28,796 nucleotides of DNA from Vulcanimicrobiota bacterium (GTDB lineage: Bacteria; Eremiobacterota; Eremiobacteria; Baltobacterales; Baltobacteraceae), in the NCBI GenBank assembly GCA_028287545.1, contig JAQBPL010000244.1, forward strand, positions 1 to 28,796. Reading direction: 5' to 3'. This document shows, one piece after another, positions 1 to 7,452 of this stretch; position 1 is the first letter of the stretch; each line of letters starts with the position of its first letter. The notes under the pieces are model-generated. The model was not told the origin of the DNA. It saw nothing but the letters and a program-made list of their open reading frames with translations, and searched no databases. Both the position numbers and the translations under genes were made by a program.

Positions 1-835
1 TGAACAGCCGCGGCATGAGCGGGAAGTGGAAGCACATGTGGCACTCGTCGCCGTCGCCGAAATACGACGAGAGGTCCTCCGGCCACTGATTCGCCTCGGC
101 GAGGAAGATGACGTGCGGAAACTCCTGCTCCAGAACGGCGCGCAGGATCTTGATGACCCCGTGTGTTTCGGGCAGGTTCTCGTTGTTGGTCCCTTCGCGC
201 TCGCAGAGATACGGCACGGCGTCGAGCCGGAAACCGTCGACGCCGGCCCTCGCCCAAAACCTCATCGCGTCGGTGATCGCGGCGATCACCTCGGGATTGC
301 GAAAGTTGAGGTCGGGCTGGTGCGAGAAGAAGCGGTGCCAATAGTATTGGCCGGCGACGGGATCCCAGGCCCAGTTCGACCACTCCGTGTCGGTGAAGAT
401 GATGCGGGTGCCGGCATACGTGCGATCGTCGTCGGACCAGACGTACCAGTTGCGCTCGGTCGAATCGCGCGGCGCGCGCCGCGCGCGCTGAAACCACGGG
501 TGCTGGTCGGAGGTGTGGTTGACAACGAGTTCGGCGATCACGCGAATGCCGCGTTCGTGCGCCTGCGCCACGAGCGCGCGCACGTCGTCGAGCGTGCCGT
601 ACGAGGGGTGCACGCCGGTGTAGTCGGCGATGTCGTAGCCGTCGTCGCGCAGCGGCGACGGAAAGAACGGCAGCAGCCAAAGCGCGGTGATGCCGAGCTC
701 GGCGAGGTAGTCGAGCCGCGCGGTCAGCCCGCGCAGGTCGCCGATGCCGTCGCCGTCGGAGTCCTGGAACGCTTTGACGTGCGTCTGGTAGACGATGGCG
801 TCGCGATACCAATGCGGATCGTCACGGCCCGTCAT
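1..835 (-). CDS. treS: Trehalose synthase / alpha-amylase family GH13 (N-terminal part, cut by window edge)
   Basis: The minus-strand frame opens with MTGRDDPHWYRDAIVYQTHV and remains open to the left edge, giving about 278 residues of a longer enzyme. It is the N-terminal part of the (beta/alpha)8 barrel of GH13. Visible motifs are DSDGDGIGDLRGL near residue 27, the VVNHTSDQHPWF region I, DGFRLDAVPYL holding the nucleophile Asp, and ILAEANQWP-like FLAEANQWP holding the general acid Glu. The long block ending in LNFRNPEV is typical of trehalose synthase, which interconverts maltose and trehalose in the cytoplasm; a plain alpha-glucosidase or a TreS-maltokinase fusion cannot be excluded because the C-terminus is missing. 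Its ATG overlaps the stop of the upstream MFS gene as ATGA, so the two are probably translated together. Confidence 0.88.
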   Translation of the reverse strand, partial: MTGRDDPHWYRDAIVYQTHVKAFQDSDGDGIGDLRGLTARLDYLAELGITALWLLPFFPSPLRDDGYDIADYTGVHPSYGTLDDVRALVAQAHERGIRVIAELVVNHTSDQHPWFQRARRAPRDSTERNWYVWSDDDRTYAGTRIIFTDTEWSNWAWDPVAGQYYWHRFFSHQPDLNFRNPEVIAAITDAMRFWARAGVDGFRLDAVPYLCEREGTNNENLPETHGVIKILRAVLEQEFPHVIFLAEANQWPEDLSSYFGDGDECHMCFHFPLMPRLF

Positions 836-2313
836 GAGGCGGTCAGCGGAGAGGCGATGTCCTCCAGCGATTTGCGTTCGGCGTCGACCCCGAGCACGAT
901 CTCCACGCCGCCGCCGATCATCATCAGCACCGCTCCGGCGATCCAGCCGATCGCGAGCATGTGCGGGTCTTTCGTCGAGATCAGCTTGCCGTAGATCAAA
1001 GGCGCGACGGCGCCGCCGACCAGCGTCCCGATCGCATACACGAAAGCGATCGCGGTGGCGCGCGTCTCGAGCGGGAAGATCTCGCTCACCGTCAAGTACG
1101 CCGCGCTCGCCCCGGCACTGGCGAAGAAGAACATCACCGACCACCACAGCGTGATCGTCGCCGCGTTGAGACCGCCGCGCAAGAACATCATTGTCGAGAG
1201 AATCATGAGGACGCCGCTGATCAAGTAGCATCCGGCGATCATCTTCCTGCGCCCCACGATGTCGAAGAAGTGTCCCAGCGTCACGGCTCCGAGAAAGTTG
1301 CCGACGGCGAAGGGCATCGTGTAGAGGCCGACGTCGCCCGGCGCGACCTTGAAAAAGGTCGTCAGCGTCAATCCTTGGGTGAAAAATACGGCGTTGTACA
1401 AGAATGCCTGCGTGATCATGAGGGTCATGACGAGTACGGTGCGTTTCGGATACGTCCTCGCCATCGTGACTACGGTGTCGATCGGACCGTGTTTGCGCGT
1501 GGGGTCGATGGTGATGGTCCTCTCCGGCGGCGGCGTGAGCGTACCCCCGCTCTCCGCCTCGACCTCGCGCTCGACCGATTGCACGATCTTCTCCGCCTCG
1601 TCGTGCCTTCCGTGCGTCAGCAGCCACCGTGGACTTTCCGGGATGCCCTGCCGGATGAACAGCACCGCTACTGCGAGGATGGCGCCGAGGCCGAACGCGA
1701 GCCGCCAGCCGAGCGAGGGCGGAACGAAGCGCCCGTCGAGCAGCGGAATCGAGAGTGCCGAGCCGACCAGGGTGCCGATCCACCACGAGCCGTTGATCGC
1801 GATGTCCGCGACGCCGCGCCGGCTCGAGGGGATCAACTCGTCGATCGCCGAGTTGACGGCGCTGTACTCGCCGCCGATCCCGGCGCCCGCCAGCATGCGG
1901 AACAGCGCGAAGCTCCAGAAGTCCCAGGCGAACGCGGTGAGTACGGTACAGACGAGATACCAGGTCAGCGTGACGAGGAAGAGCTTCTTGCGGCCGAGCC
2001 TGTCGGTGAGGATGCCGAAGACGATCGCGCCGACGCAGGCGCCGATGAGGTACGCCGTTCCCGCGGCGGTCGCCTGAACGTCGCTGAGGTTGAGGCCCTG
2101 TTTCGAGGTGAGCGTCGGCCCGATCGTGCCGACGATGGTGACCTCGAGGCCGTCGAGGATCCACGTGATCCCGAGGCCGATCACGATCAGCCAGTGCCAT
2201 TTCGCCCATGGCAAGCGGTCGAGCCGGAACGGAATGTTCGTGGTGATCTTTTTGGCGGCAGGGACAGCCAACGGACCTCCGGCGGGGGGACAAGCGGCCC
2301 TTCGTGTACCCAC
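832..2313 (-). CDS. MFS transporter, sugar/metabolite:H+ symporter type
   Basis: A 493-residue protein with about 12 hydrophobic helices, the MFS motif A as DRLGRKK after helix 2, and RMLAGAGIGGEYSAVNSAID in helices 4-5, which is typical of metabolite symporters in the sugar-porter/MHS/AAHS range. A long cytoplasmic loop (around residues 220-275) separates the two six-helix halves. The frame can open at GTG 2313, but no ribosome site precedes it. GGAGGT at 2280-2275 lies just before a TTG at 2271, so the true start may be 14 codons later (protein beginning AVPAAKKITT). The stop overlaps the trehalose synthase start as ATGA. The pairing suggests a sugar or compatible-solute substrate, but that is inference and the substrate cannot be read from sequence. 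Confidence 0.88.
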   Translation of the reverse strand: MGTRRAACPPAGGPLAVPAAKKITTNIPFRLDRLPWAKWHWLIVIGLGITWILDGLEVTIVGTIGPTLTSKQGLNLSDVQATAAGTAYLIGACVGAIVFGILTDRLGRKKLFLVTLTWYLVCTVLTAFAWDFWSFALFRMLAGAGIGGEYSAVNSAIDELIPSSRRGVADIAINGSWWIGTLVGSALSIPLLDGRFVPPSLGWRLAFGLGAILAVAVLFIRQGIPESPRWLLTHGRHDEAEKIVQSVEREVEAESGGTLTPPPERTITIDPTRKHGPIDTVVTMARTYPKRTVLVMTLMITQAFLYNAVFFTQGLTLTTFFKVAPGDVGLYTMPFAVGNFLGAVTLGHFFDIVGRRKMIAGCYLISGVLMILSTMMFLRGGLNAATITLWWSVMFFFASAGASAAYLTVSEIFPLETRATAIAFVYAIGTLVGGAVAPLIYGKLISTKDPHMLAIGWIAGAVLMMIGGGVEIVLGVDAERKSLEDIASPLTAS

Positions 2314-2450
2314 CCGGGTTCCGCGAGAATCGACGGGGCCAGCGGCCTCGGAGCGGCCGCCGTTCGGTAATGCGCCTTACGGCGGCGGTCGGCGATCTTG
2401 TCTATGCTGGGCCCATCTCCACGCCCGCTCCTGTTACGGAAAGGTTCACC

Positions 2451-2834
2451 ATGAAATCACCTCTGGCCGCGCTGCTGGTCGGCGCTGCCCTCCTCGCGAT
2501 TCCGGGGGCGGCCCTGGCGCAACCCTCGACGGAGCCGGCGCCCGCAGCCGGTCCGGCGACCGCACCCGCGGCGGCGCCCGCGATGGCGCCGTCGGCGATG
2601 GCGCCGATGAAGCCCCCCTCGAACGGCGCCACGATGCTGTGCCGTCCCGCGACGCAGGGCGAAAAGCCCACCGCGATGATGGGCAGCACCGGCATCGTGT
2701 GCAAAACGATGGACAAGATGATGCAGAACGGGATGATGATGGTCCCCAACACCAAGTCCGCCGCGGACGGCGCCTGGCAGGGGTGGCTGACTCAGGCGCT
2801 GCTGGTCCCTGTCACCGCACCCGGCAACGGCTAA
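2451..2834 (+). CDS. Small secreted Met-rich protein, function unknown
   Basis: A 127-residue protein with a clean signal peptide (MKSPLAALLVGAALLAIPGA, cleavage after AALA near residue 23). An Ala/Pro-rich spacer (about 24-58) follows, then a compact C-terminal part with two Cys (64 and 84). Twelve methionines occur in the roughly 104-residue mature chain, eight of them between residues 76 and 97 as MM, M, MM and MMM clusters. The start is chosen at ATG 2451 because GGAAAGG lies 6-12 bases upstream and the signal peptide begins there; the frame is open further upstream without meaning. Met clusters plus two Cys in an exported protein resemble periplasmic Cu(I)/Ag(I)-binding proteins, but I recognise no family, so this is only a suggestion. 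It is transcribed towards aceF and a hairpin separates them. Confidence 0.75.
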   Translation: MKSPLAALLVGAALLAIPGAALAQPSTEPAPAAGPATAPAAAPAMAPSAMAPMKPPSNGATMLCRPATQGEKPTAMMGSTGIVCKTMDKMMQNGMMMVPNTKSAADGAWQGWLTQALLVPVTAPGNG

Positions 2835-2842
2835 CTCGCGTT

Positions 2843-2870
2843 CGGCGGGCGGGCGTCGTGCCGTCCGCCG
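2843..2870. terminator. Hairpin between convergent genes
   Basis: CGGCGGGCGG pairs with CCGTCCGCCG (10 bp, one G-T pair) around an 8-base loop. It starts 8 bases after the Met-rich gene stop and 18 bases before the aceF stop. On the plus strand it is followed by a weak T-rich run (TTGCGGGTTTGTTG). It could serve both genes. Confidence 0.55.
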
Positions 2871-2888
2871 TTGCGGGTTTGTTGCTCG

Positions 2889-4574
2889 CTAGAGCAGGGT
2901 TCTGCGCAAATCGGCGAGCGCGTGTTTCACCTCGACGCAGAACCGCGCGGCGGCGGCGCCGTCGATGACGCGATGGTCGTACGAGAACGAGAGCGGTTGG
3001 ATCAAGCGCGGTACGAACGCGGCGCCGTCCCAGACGGGGCGGATGTCGGCTTTGCACGCGCCGAGGATTGCGACTTCCGGCGCGTTGATGATCGGGGTGA
3101 ACGTCGTGCCGCCGATCGACCCGAGCGATGAGATCGTGAACGTAGCGCCGCTCATCTCGGCCGGACCGAGCTTCCCCTCACGCGCCTTTGCGGCGAGTTC
3201 CGAGGTCTCGCGCGCGATGTCGAGCACGCCTTTTTTGTCGGCGTCTTTGATGACCGGGACGACCAGTCCGCTAGGCGTGTCGGCCGCGAAGCCGATGTTG
3301 TAGTACCCCTTGAGGACGAGCTCCGCGCCGTCGAGCGACGCGTTCACCTGCGGATACGCTTTGAGCGCCGCGATCGCCGCCTTCATCAAGAAAGCGAGCA
3401 TCGTCACCTTCACGTCCTTGCGCTCGCCGTTGATCTGCTTGCGGAATGCTTCGAGATCGGTGACGTCGGCGTCTTCGTTCTGCGTGACGTGCGGGATCAT
3501 CACCCAGTTGCGCGCCAGCACGGGCCCGCTGATCCGCTGGATGCGCGAGAGCGGGACGCGTTCGATCGGACCGAACTTTGCGAAGTCGACGCTCGGCCAC
3601 GGCGGAAGGTTGAGCAGGAGGCCGCCGCCGGCGGGCGCGCCGCCGCTCGGCGCGGGCGACGTGAGCGTCGTTTTGACGAACGCCTGCACGTCGTCGCGCG
3701 TGATGCGGCCGTTCGGGCCGCTGCCGCGAACGCCGGCGAGACCGACGCCGAGTTCGCGCGCGAAGCGGCGGATCGCCGGCGATGCGTGAACGTGGCCGTT
3801 GCTCGGAGCACTCGTGACCGGTCCCGCCGGAGCCGCTGCCGCAGGCGTTGCCGGAGCAGCGGGCACGGCGGCCGGAGCGCCCGCGCCGTTGGAGGACGGC
3901 GGACGAGCGGGGGCTGCGGAAGCCGACGGTGCCGCCGATTTCGCGCCGCTCGCGGCGACCTTCGCGACGATCGTCGCGAGCGGCGTCCCCTTCGAGACGG
4001 TGTCGCCGACCTTGACCTTCACCTCGCGGACGACGCCGCCGCTCGTCGCCGGCACTTCCATCGTGGCCTTGTCGGATTCGAGCGTCACCAGCGGTGCCTC
4101 GGCGGCGATCGTGTCGCCAGCTTTGACGAGCACTTCGATGACCGGAATCGCGCTGAAGTCGCCGATGTCGGGGACGACGAGCTCGATCGTGGTCTCTTGC
4201 TCCACCGGAGCCGCTTCCGCGGCCGCCTCTTCGGTCGCCGCCGCGACCGCGCCGCTGATGCCGACGGCATCCGTCGCGGGCGACGCCGCGAGTTCCGGGA
4301 GAACCGCCGCCGGCGGTGTGGGGACGCTCGCCGGCTGTTCCGACTCGACGGTGACGAGCACGCTGCCCTGCGAGACCTTGTCGCCGATCTTCACCCGGAC
4401 GTCTTTGACGACGCCCGCGGCGGTGGCCGGGACTTCCATCGTCGCTTTGTCGGACTCGAGCGTGACGAGCGGCGCGTCCTTGGCGATCGTCTCGCCCGGG
4501 CGCACCAGCACTTCGATGACGGGGATCTGGTCGAATCCACCCAGATCCGGGACGGTAAGTTCGATCTGCGCCAT
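2889..4574 (-). CDS. aceF: Pyruvate dehydrogenase E2, dihydrolipoyl acetyltransferase, two lipoyl domains
   Basis: A 561-residue E2 that transfers the acetyl group to CoA and forms the core of the pyruvate dehydrogenase complex. Lipoyl domain 1 spans about 1-78 and lipoyl domain 2 about 128-207, each with ESDKATMEVPA carrying the lipoylated Lys (43 and 169). An Ala/Pro-rich linker follows, then the peripheral subunit-binding domain at about 264-302 (SPAIRRFARELGV, GPNGRITRDDV). The catalytic domain fills about 335-561, ending in SYDHRVIDGA with His534 and Asp538. It starts at ATG 4574, 13 bases after the aceE stop, so the two genes are almost certainly one transcript. Two lipoyl domains and pairing with a homodimeric E1 match the proteobacterial-type complex. 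No E3 (lpd) gene lies in the window; the gene order ends here at a convergent neighbour. Confidence 0.96.
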   Translation of the reverse strand: MAQIELTVPDLGGFDQIPVIEVLVRPGETIAKDAPLVTLESDKATMEVPATAAGVVKDVRVKIGDKVSQGSVLVTVESEQPASVPTPPAAVLPELAASPATDAVGISGAVAAATEEAAAEAAPVEQETTIELVVPDIGDFSAIPVIEVLVKAGDTIAAEAPLVTLESDKATMEVPATSGGVVREVKVKVGDTVSKGTPLATIVAKVAASGAKSAAPSASAAPARPPSSNGAGAPAAVPAAPATPAAAAPAGPVTSAPSNGHVHASPAIRRFARELGVGLAGVRGSGPNGRITRDDVQAFVKTTLTSPAPSGGAPAGGGLLLNLPPWPSVDFAKFGPIERVPLSRIQRISGPVLARNWVMIPHVTQNEDADVTDLEAFRKQINGERKDVKVTMLAFLMKAAIAALKAYPQVNASLDGAELVLKGYYNIGFAADTPSGLVVPVIKDADKKGVLDIARETSELAAKAREGKLGPAEMSGATFTISSLGSIGGTTFTPIINAPEVAILGACKADIRPVWDGAAFVPRLIQPLSFSYDHRVIDGAAAARFCVEVKHALADLRRTLL

Positions 4575-4587
4575 TAGCGTGCCGCGC

Positions 4588-7296
4588 CTAAACCGTCGTC
4601 GGCTCGGGCTTGGCGGGATCGAGGCCGTACTTCGCGATCGCTTCGGCGACGATGCCGCGTTCGATCGTGCCGTCGGCCGCCAGCGCGTTCAGCGCCGCGA
4701 GCGCGACCCAGCGCCGGTCGACCTCGAAGAACGAGCGCAGCTGTTTGCGCGTGTCGCTGCGGCCGTAGCCGTCGGTTCCGAGCGCGTGGAATTGGCGCGC
4801 GCCGACGAACGGCCGGATCTGCTCGGCGAACGTTTTCACATAATCCGTCGCGACGACCACCGGCCCGGCGTGCCCTTCGAGCTGCGCGCGCACGTACGGC
4901 ACGCGCGGCTCGTCCTTCGGGTGCAGGAGGTTCCAGCGCACGGCGGATTCGCCGTCGCGGTGGAGCAGGGTGAGGCTCGTCGTGCTCCAGATGTCGGCGA
5001 CGACGCCCCAGTCCTCGCGCAGCAGCTCGGCGCCCGCGATCACTTCGCGCAAGATCGCGCCGCTGCCCATCAGCTGTACGCGCGGCTTTCCCTTCGCCTG
5101 CCGTCCGCCGTCGCGCAGCAGGTACATGCCGCGCAGGATGCCGTCCTCGGCACCGGCCGGCATCGCGGGATGCTGGTAGTTCTCGTTGAGCAGCGAGATG
5201 TAGTAGTAGATGTCTTCCTGTTCGCCGAGCATCCGGCGCACGCCGTCCTGCACGATCGTCGCGACTTCGTACGCGAACGTCGGGTCGTACGGCTGACAGT
5301 TCGGGATCGCGGCGGCGAAGAGGTGCGCGTGGCCGTCCTCGTGCTGCAAGCCTTCGCCGTTGAGCGTCGTGCGCCCGGCCGTGCCGCCGAGCAGGAAGCC
5401 GCGCGTGCGCATGTCGCCCGCGGCCCACGCGAAATCGCCGATCCGCTGGAAACCGAACATCGAGTAGAAGATGTAGAAGGGCAGCGTCTGCACGCCGTGC
5501 GTCGAGTACGCGGTGCCCGAGGCGATCCACGAGCACATCGCGCCCGCTTCGTTGATCCCCTCCTGGAGAATCTGGCCCGCTTTGTCCTCGCGATACCACA
5601 TCAGCTGATCGGCGTCTTGCGGCCGGTAGAGCTGACCTTCGGTCGCGTAGATGCCGAGCTGGCGGAACATCCCTTCCATCCCGAACGTGCGCGATTCGTC
5701 GGCGACGATCGGCACGACGCGCGGGCCGACCGTCTTGTCGCGCAAGATGGTCGAGAGCGTGCGCACGAAGGCCATCGTCGTCGAGATCTCGCGCTCGCCG
5801 CTCGATTCGTGCAGCGCGGAGAACGCCGCGCGCTCGGGCACCGCGAGCGGCGCTTCGACGTTGCGGCGGCGCGTCGGAACGGAACCGAGTTTGCCGACGC
5901 GGTCGCGCAGGTATTCCGCTTCGCGGCTGTCCGGCGCGGGCTTGATCAGCGGAACCTTCTCGAGATCGGCGTCGGAGATCGGGATCGAGAAGCGGTCGCG
6001 GAAGAAGCGCAACTGCTCGACCATCAGTTTCTTCTGCTGGTGAGCGATGTTCATCCCTTCGCCGGCCGAGCCCATGCCGTAGCCCTTGATGGTCTTCGCG
6101 AGGATCACCGTCGGCGCGCCCTTGTGCTCGATCGCGGCCTTGTAGGCGGCGTACACTTTATGCGGATCGTGGCCGCCGCGGTTGAGCGCCCACACCTCGT
6201 CGTCGGTCATGTGCTCGACGAGCTTGCGCGTCTCCGGATAGCGCCCGAAGAAGTGCTCGCGAACGTACGCGCCGTCGCGCGACTTGTACGTCTGGTAGTC
6301 GCCGTCGAGCGTCTCGCCCATCAGCTTGACCAGCATGCCCGTGTGGTCCGCGGCCAGGAGCGGATCCCAGCGCGAGCCCCAGATGACTTTGATGACGTTC
6401 CAGCCGGCGCCGCGGAAGATGCCCTCGAGCTCCTGGATCACCTTGCCGTTGCCGCGCACCGGACCGTCGAGCCGCTGCAGGTTGCAGTTGACGACGAAGA
6501 TCAGGTTGTCGAGCTTCTCGCGCGATGCGAGCGAAAGCCCGGCGAGCGTCTCCGGCTCGTCGATCTCACCGTCGCCGAGGAAGCCCCACACCTTGCGGTC
6601 CTGCGGATCGATGAAGCCGCGGTCGCGGAGGTAGCGCATGTAGCGCGCCTGGTACACCGATTGCAGCGGTCCCAGTCCCATCGACACCGTCGCGAACTGC
6701 CAGAAGTCCGGCATCAGCCACGGATGCGGATACGACGGAACGCCTTTGCCGTCGACCTCGCGGCGGAAGTTCTCGAGCTGCTCTTCGCTGATGCGGCCTT
6801 CGAGGAACGCGCGCGCGTAGATCCCCGGCGACGAGTGGCCCTGGAAGTAGACGAGGTCGCCGCCGTTCGCGTGCGACGGGCCGCGCCAGAAATGATTGAA
6901 GCCGATGTCGTAGAGCGTCGCCGCCGACGAGAACGTCGCGACGTGGCCGCCCAGCTCGCTGTTGTCTTTGTTCGCGCGCACGACCATCGCCATCGCGTTC
7001 CAGCGGATGTAGTGCCGCAGGCGCTCTTCGATGTCGTGGTCGCCGGGGAACGGCGCTTGCTGATCGACGGGGATCGTGTTGACGTACGGCGTCGTCTGGG
7101 CGGCCGGCGTCCGCACGCCGCGGGTCGCGGCGCGCTCGACGATGGCCCGCACCAACTCGCTTGCCCGGCCCGGCCCCTCGTGCTCGATGACGCCGTCGAG
7201 GGCGTCGAGCCACTCGCGGGTCTCCTGCGGGTCCGGCTGCGCGGCGGCCGCGCCGGAAGCACCGTTGGTGGCGGGAAGAGCGGACGTGTCGATCAT
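4588..7296 (-). CDS. aceE: Pyruvate dehydrogenase E1, homodimeric type
   Basis: A 902-residue thiamine-diphosphate enzyme that decarboxylates pyruvate and acetylates the lipoyl arm of E2; E. coli AceE is of similar length. The ThDP/Mg signature begins at GDGEIDEPE (241) and ends at NCNLQRLDGPVRGN (270). The N-terminal region has the family block YVNTIPVDQQAPFPGD and HSSPGIYARAFLEGR. The second half carries EGQLYRPQDADQLMWYRE and the LNGEGLQHEDGH region of the phosphate/active-site loop. The ATG at 7296 is the first good start. The promoter should lie in the 154-base gap to the divergent MocR gene, which is rich in inverted repeats. aceF follows after 13 bases. Confidence 0.97.
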   Translation of the reverse strand: MIDTSALPATNGASGAAAAQPDPQETREWLDALDGVIEHEGPGRASELVRAIVERAATRGVRTPAAQTTPYVNTIPVDQQAPFPGDHDIEERLRHYIRWNAMAMVVRANKDNSELGGHVATFSSAATLYDIGFNHFWRGPSHANGGDLVYFQGHSSPGIYARAFLEGRISEEQLENFRREVDGKGVPSYPHPWLMPDFWQFATVSMGLGPLQSVYQARYMRYLRDRGFIDPQDRKVWGFLGDGEIDEPETLAGLSLASREKLDNLIFVVNCNLQRLDGPVRGNGKVIQELEGIFRGAGWNVIKVIWGSRWDPLLAADHTGMLVKLMGETLDGDYQTYKSRDGAYVREHFFGRYPETRKLVEHMTDDEVWALNRGGHDPHKVYAAYKAAIEHKGAPTVILAKTIKGYGMGSAGEGMNIAHQQKKLMVEQLRFFRDRFSIPISDADLEKVPLIKPAPDSREAEYLRDRVGKLGSVPTRRRNVEAPLAVPERAAFSALHESSGEREISTTMAFVRTLSTILRDKTVGPRVVPIVADESRTFGMEGMFRQLGIYATEGQLYRPQDADQLMWYREDKAGQILQEGINEAGAMCSWIASGTAYSTHGVQTLPFYIFYSMFGFQRIGDFAWAAGDMRTRGFLLGGTAGRTTLNGEGLQHEDGHAHLFAAAIPNCQPYDPTFAYEVATIVQDGVRRMLGEQEDIYYYISLLNENYQHPAMPAGAEDGILRGMYLLRDGGRQAKGKPRVQLMGSGAILREVIAGAELLREDWGVVADIWSTTSLTLLHRDGESAVRWNLLHPKDEPRVPYVRAQLEGHAGPVVVATDYVKTFAEQIRPFVGARQFHALGTDGYGRSDTRKQLRSFFEVDRRWVALAALNALAADGTIERGIVAEAIAKYGLDPAKPEPTTV

Positions 7297-7345
7297 GGCG
7301 TCCTTCGCGAACGAGAAGTGGCGTACGGCGTCATTCTAACCCGCT

Positions 7346-7452
7346 CGCTTTCGTGCGCAGCCCGCCAAACCGGGCCGATAGCCATCCAATTCAGAGCTAT
7401 CCAAGCACGAAAGCGGGATTGGACCGGGCCGCTTCGCGAATGGACGGTCCAT
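7346..7452. promoter_or_regulatory. Divergent control region between aceE and the MocR gene, several inverted repeats
   Basis: Three nested or adjacent inverted repeats are visible. CGCTTTCGTGC (7346-7356) is mirrored exactly by GCACGAAAGCG (7405-7415). GATAGC (7377-7382) is mirrored by GCTATC (7396-7401), each followed or preceded by ATCCAA (GCCATCCAA 7381-7389, GCTATCCAA 7396-7404, a direct repeat with 15-base spacing). ATGGAC-G-GTCCAT (7440-7452) overlaps the MocR start codon. TTGGACC also occurs at 7419. MocR regulators commonly bind repeated elements next to their own promoter, so these are candidate operators; TAGAAT on the minus strand (7338-7333) is a possible aceE -10. No clear -35 was found. 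Confidence 0.45.

Noticed and set aside
961..2370. A 469-codon plus-strand frame opposite the MFS gene, and a 322-codon one over 26-994
   Set aside because: Both are shadows of the transporter and trehalose synthase, with Arg/Asp/Glu-rich translations that resemble no protein.
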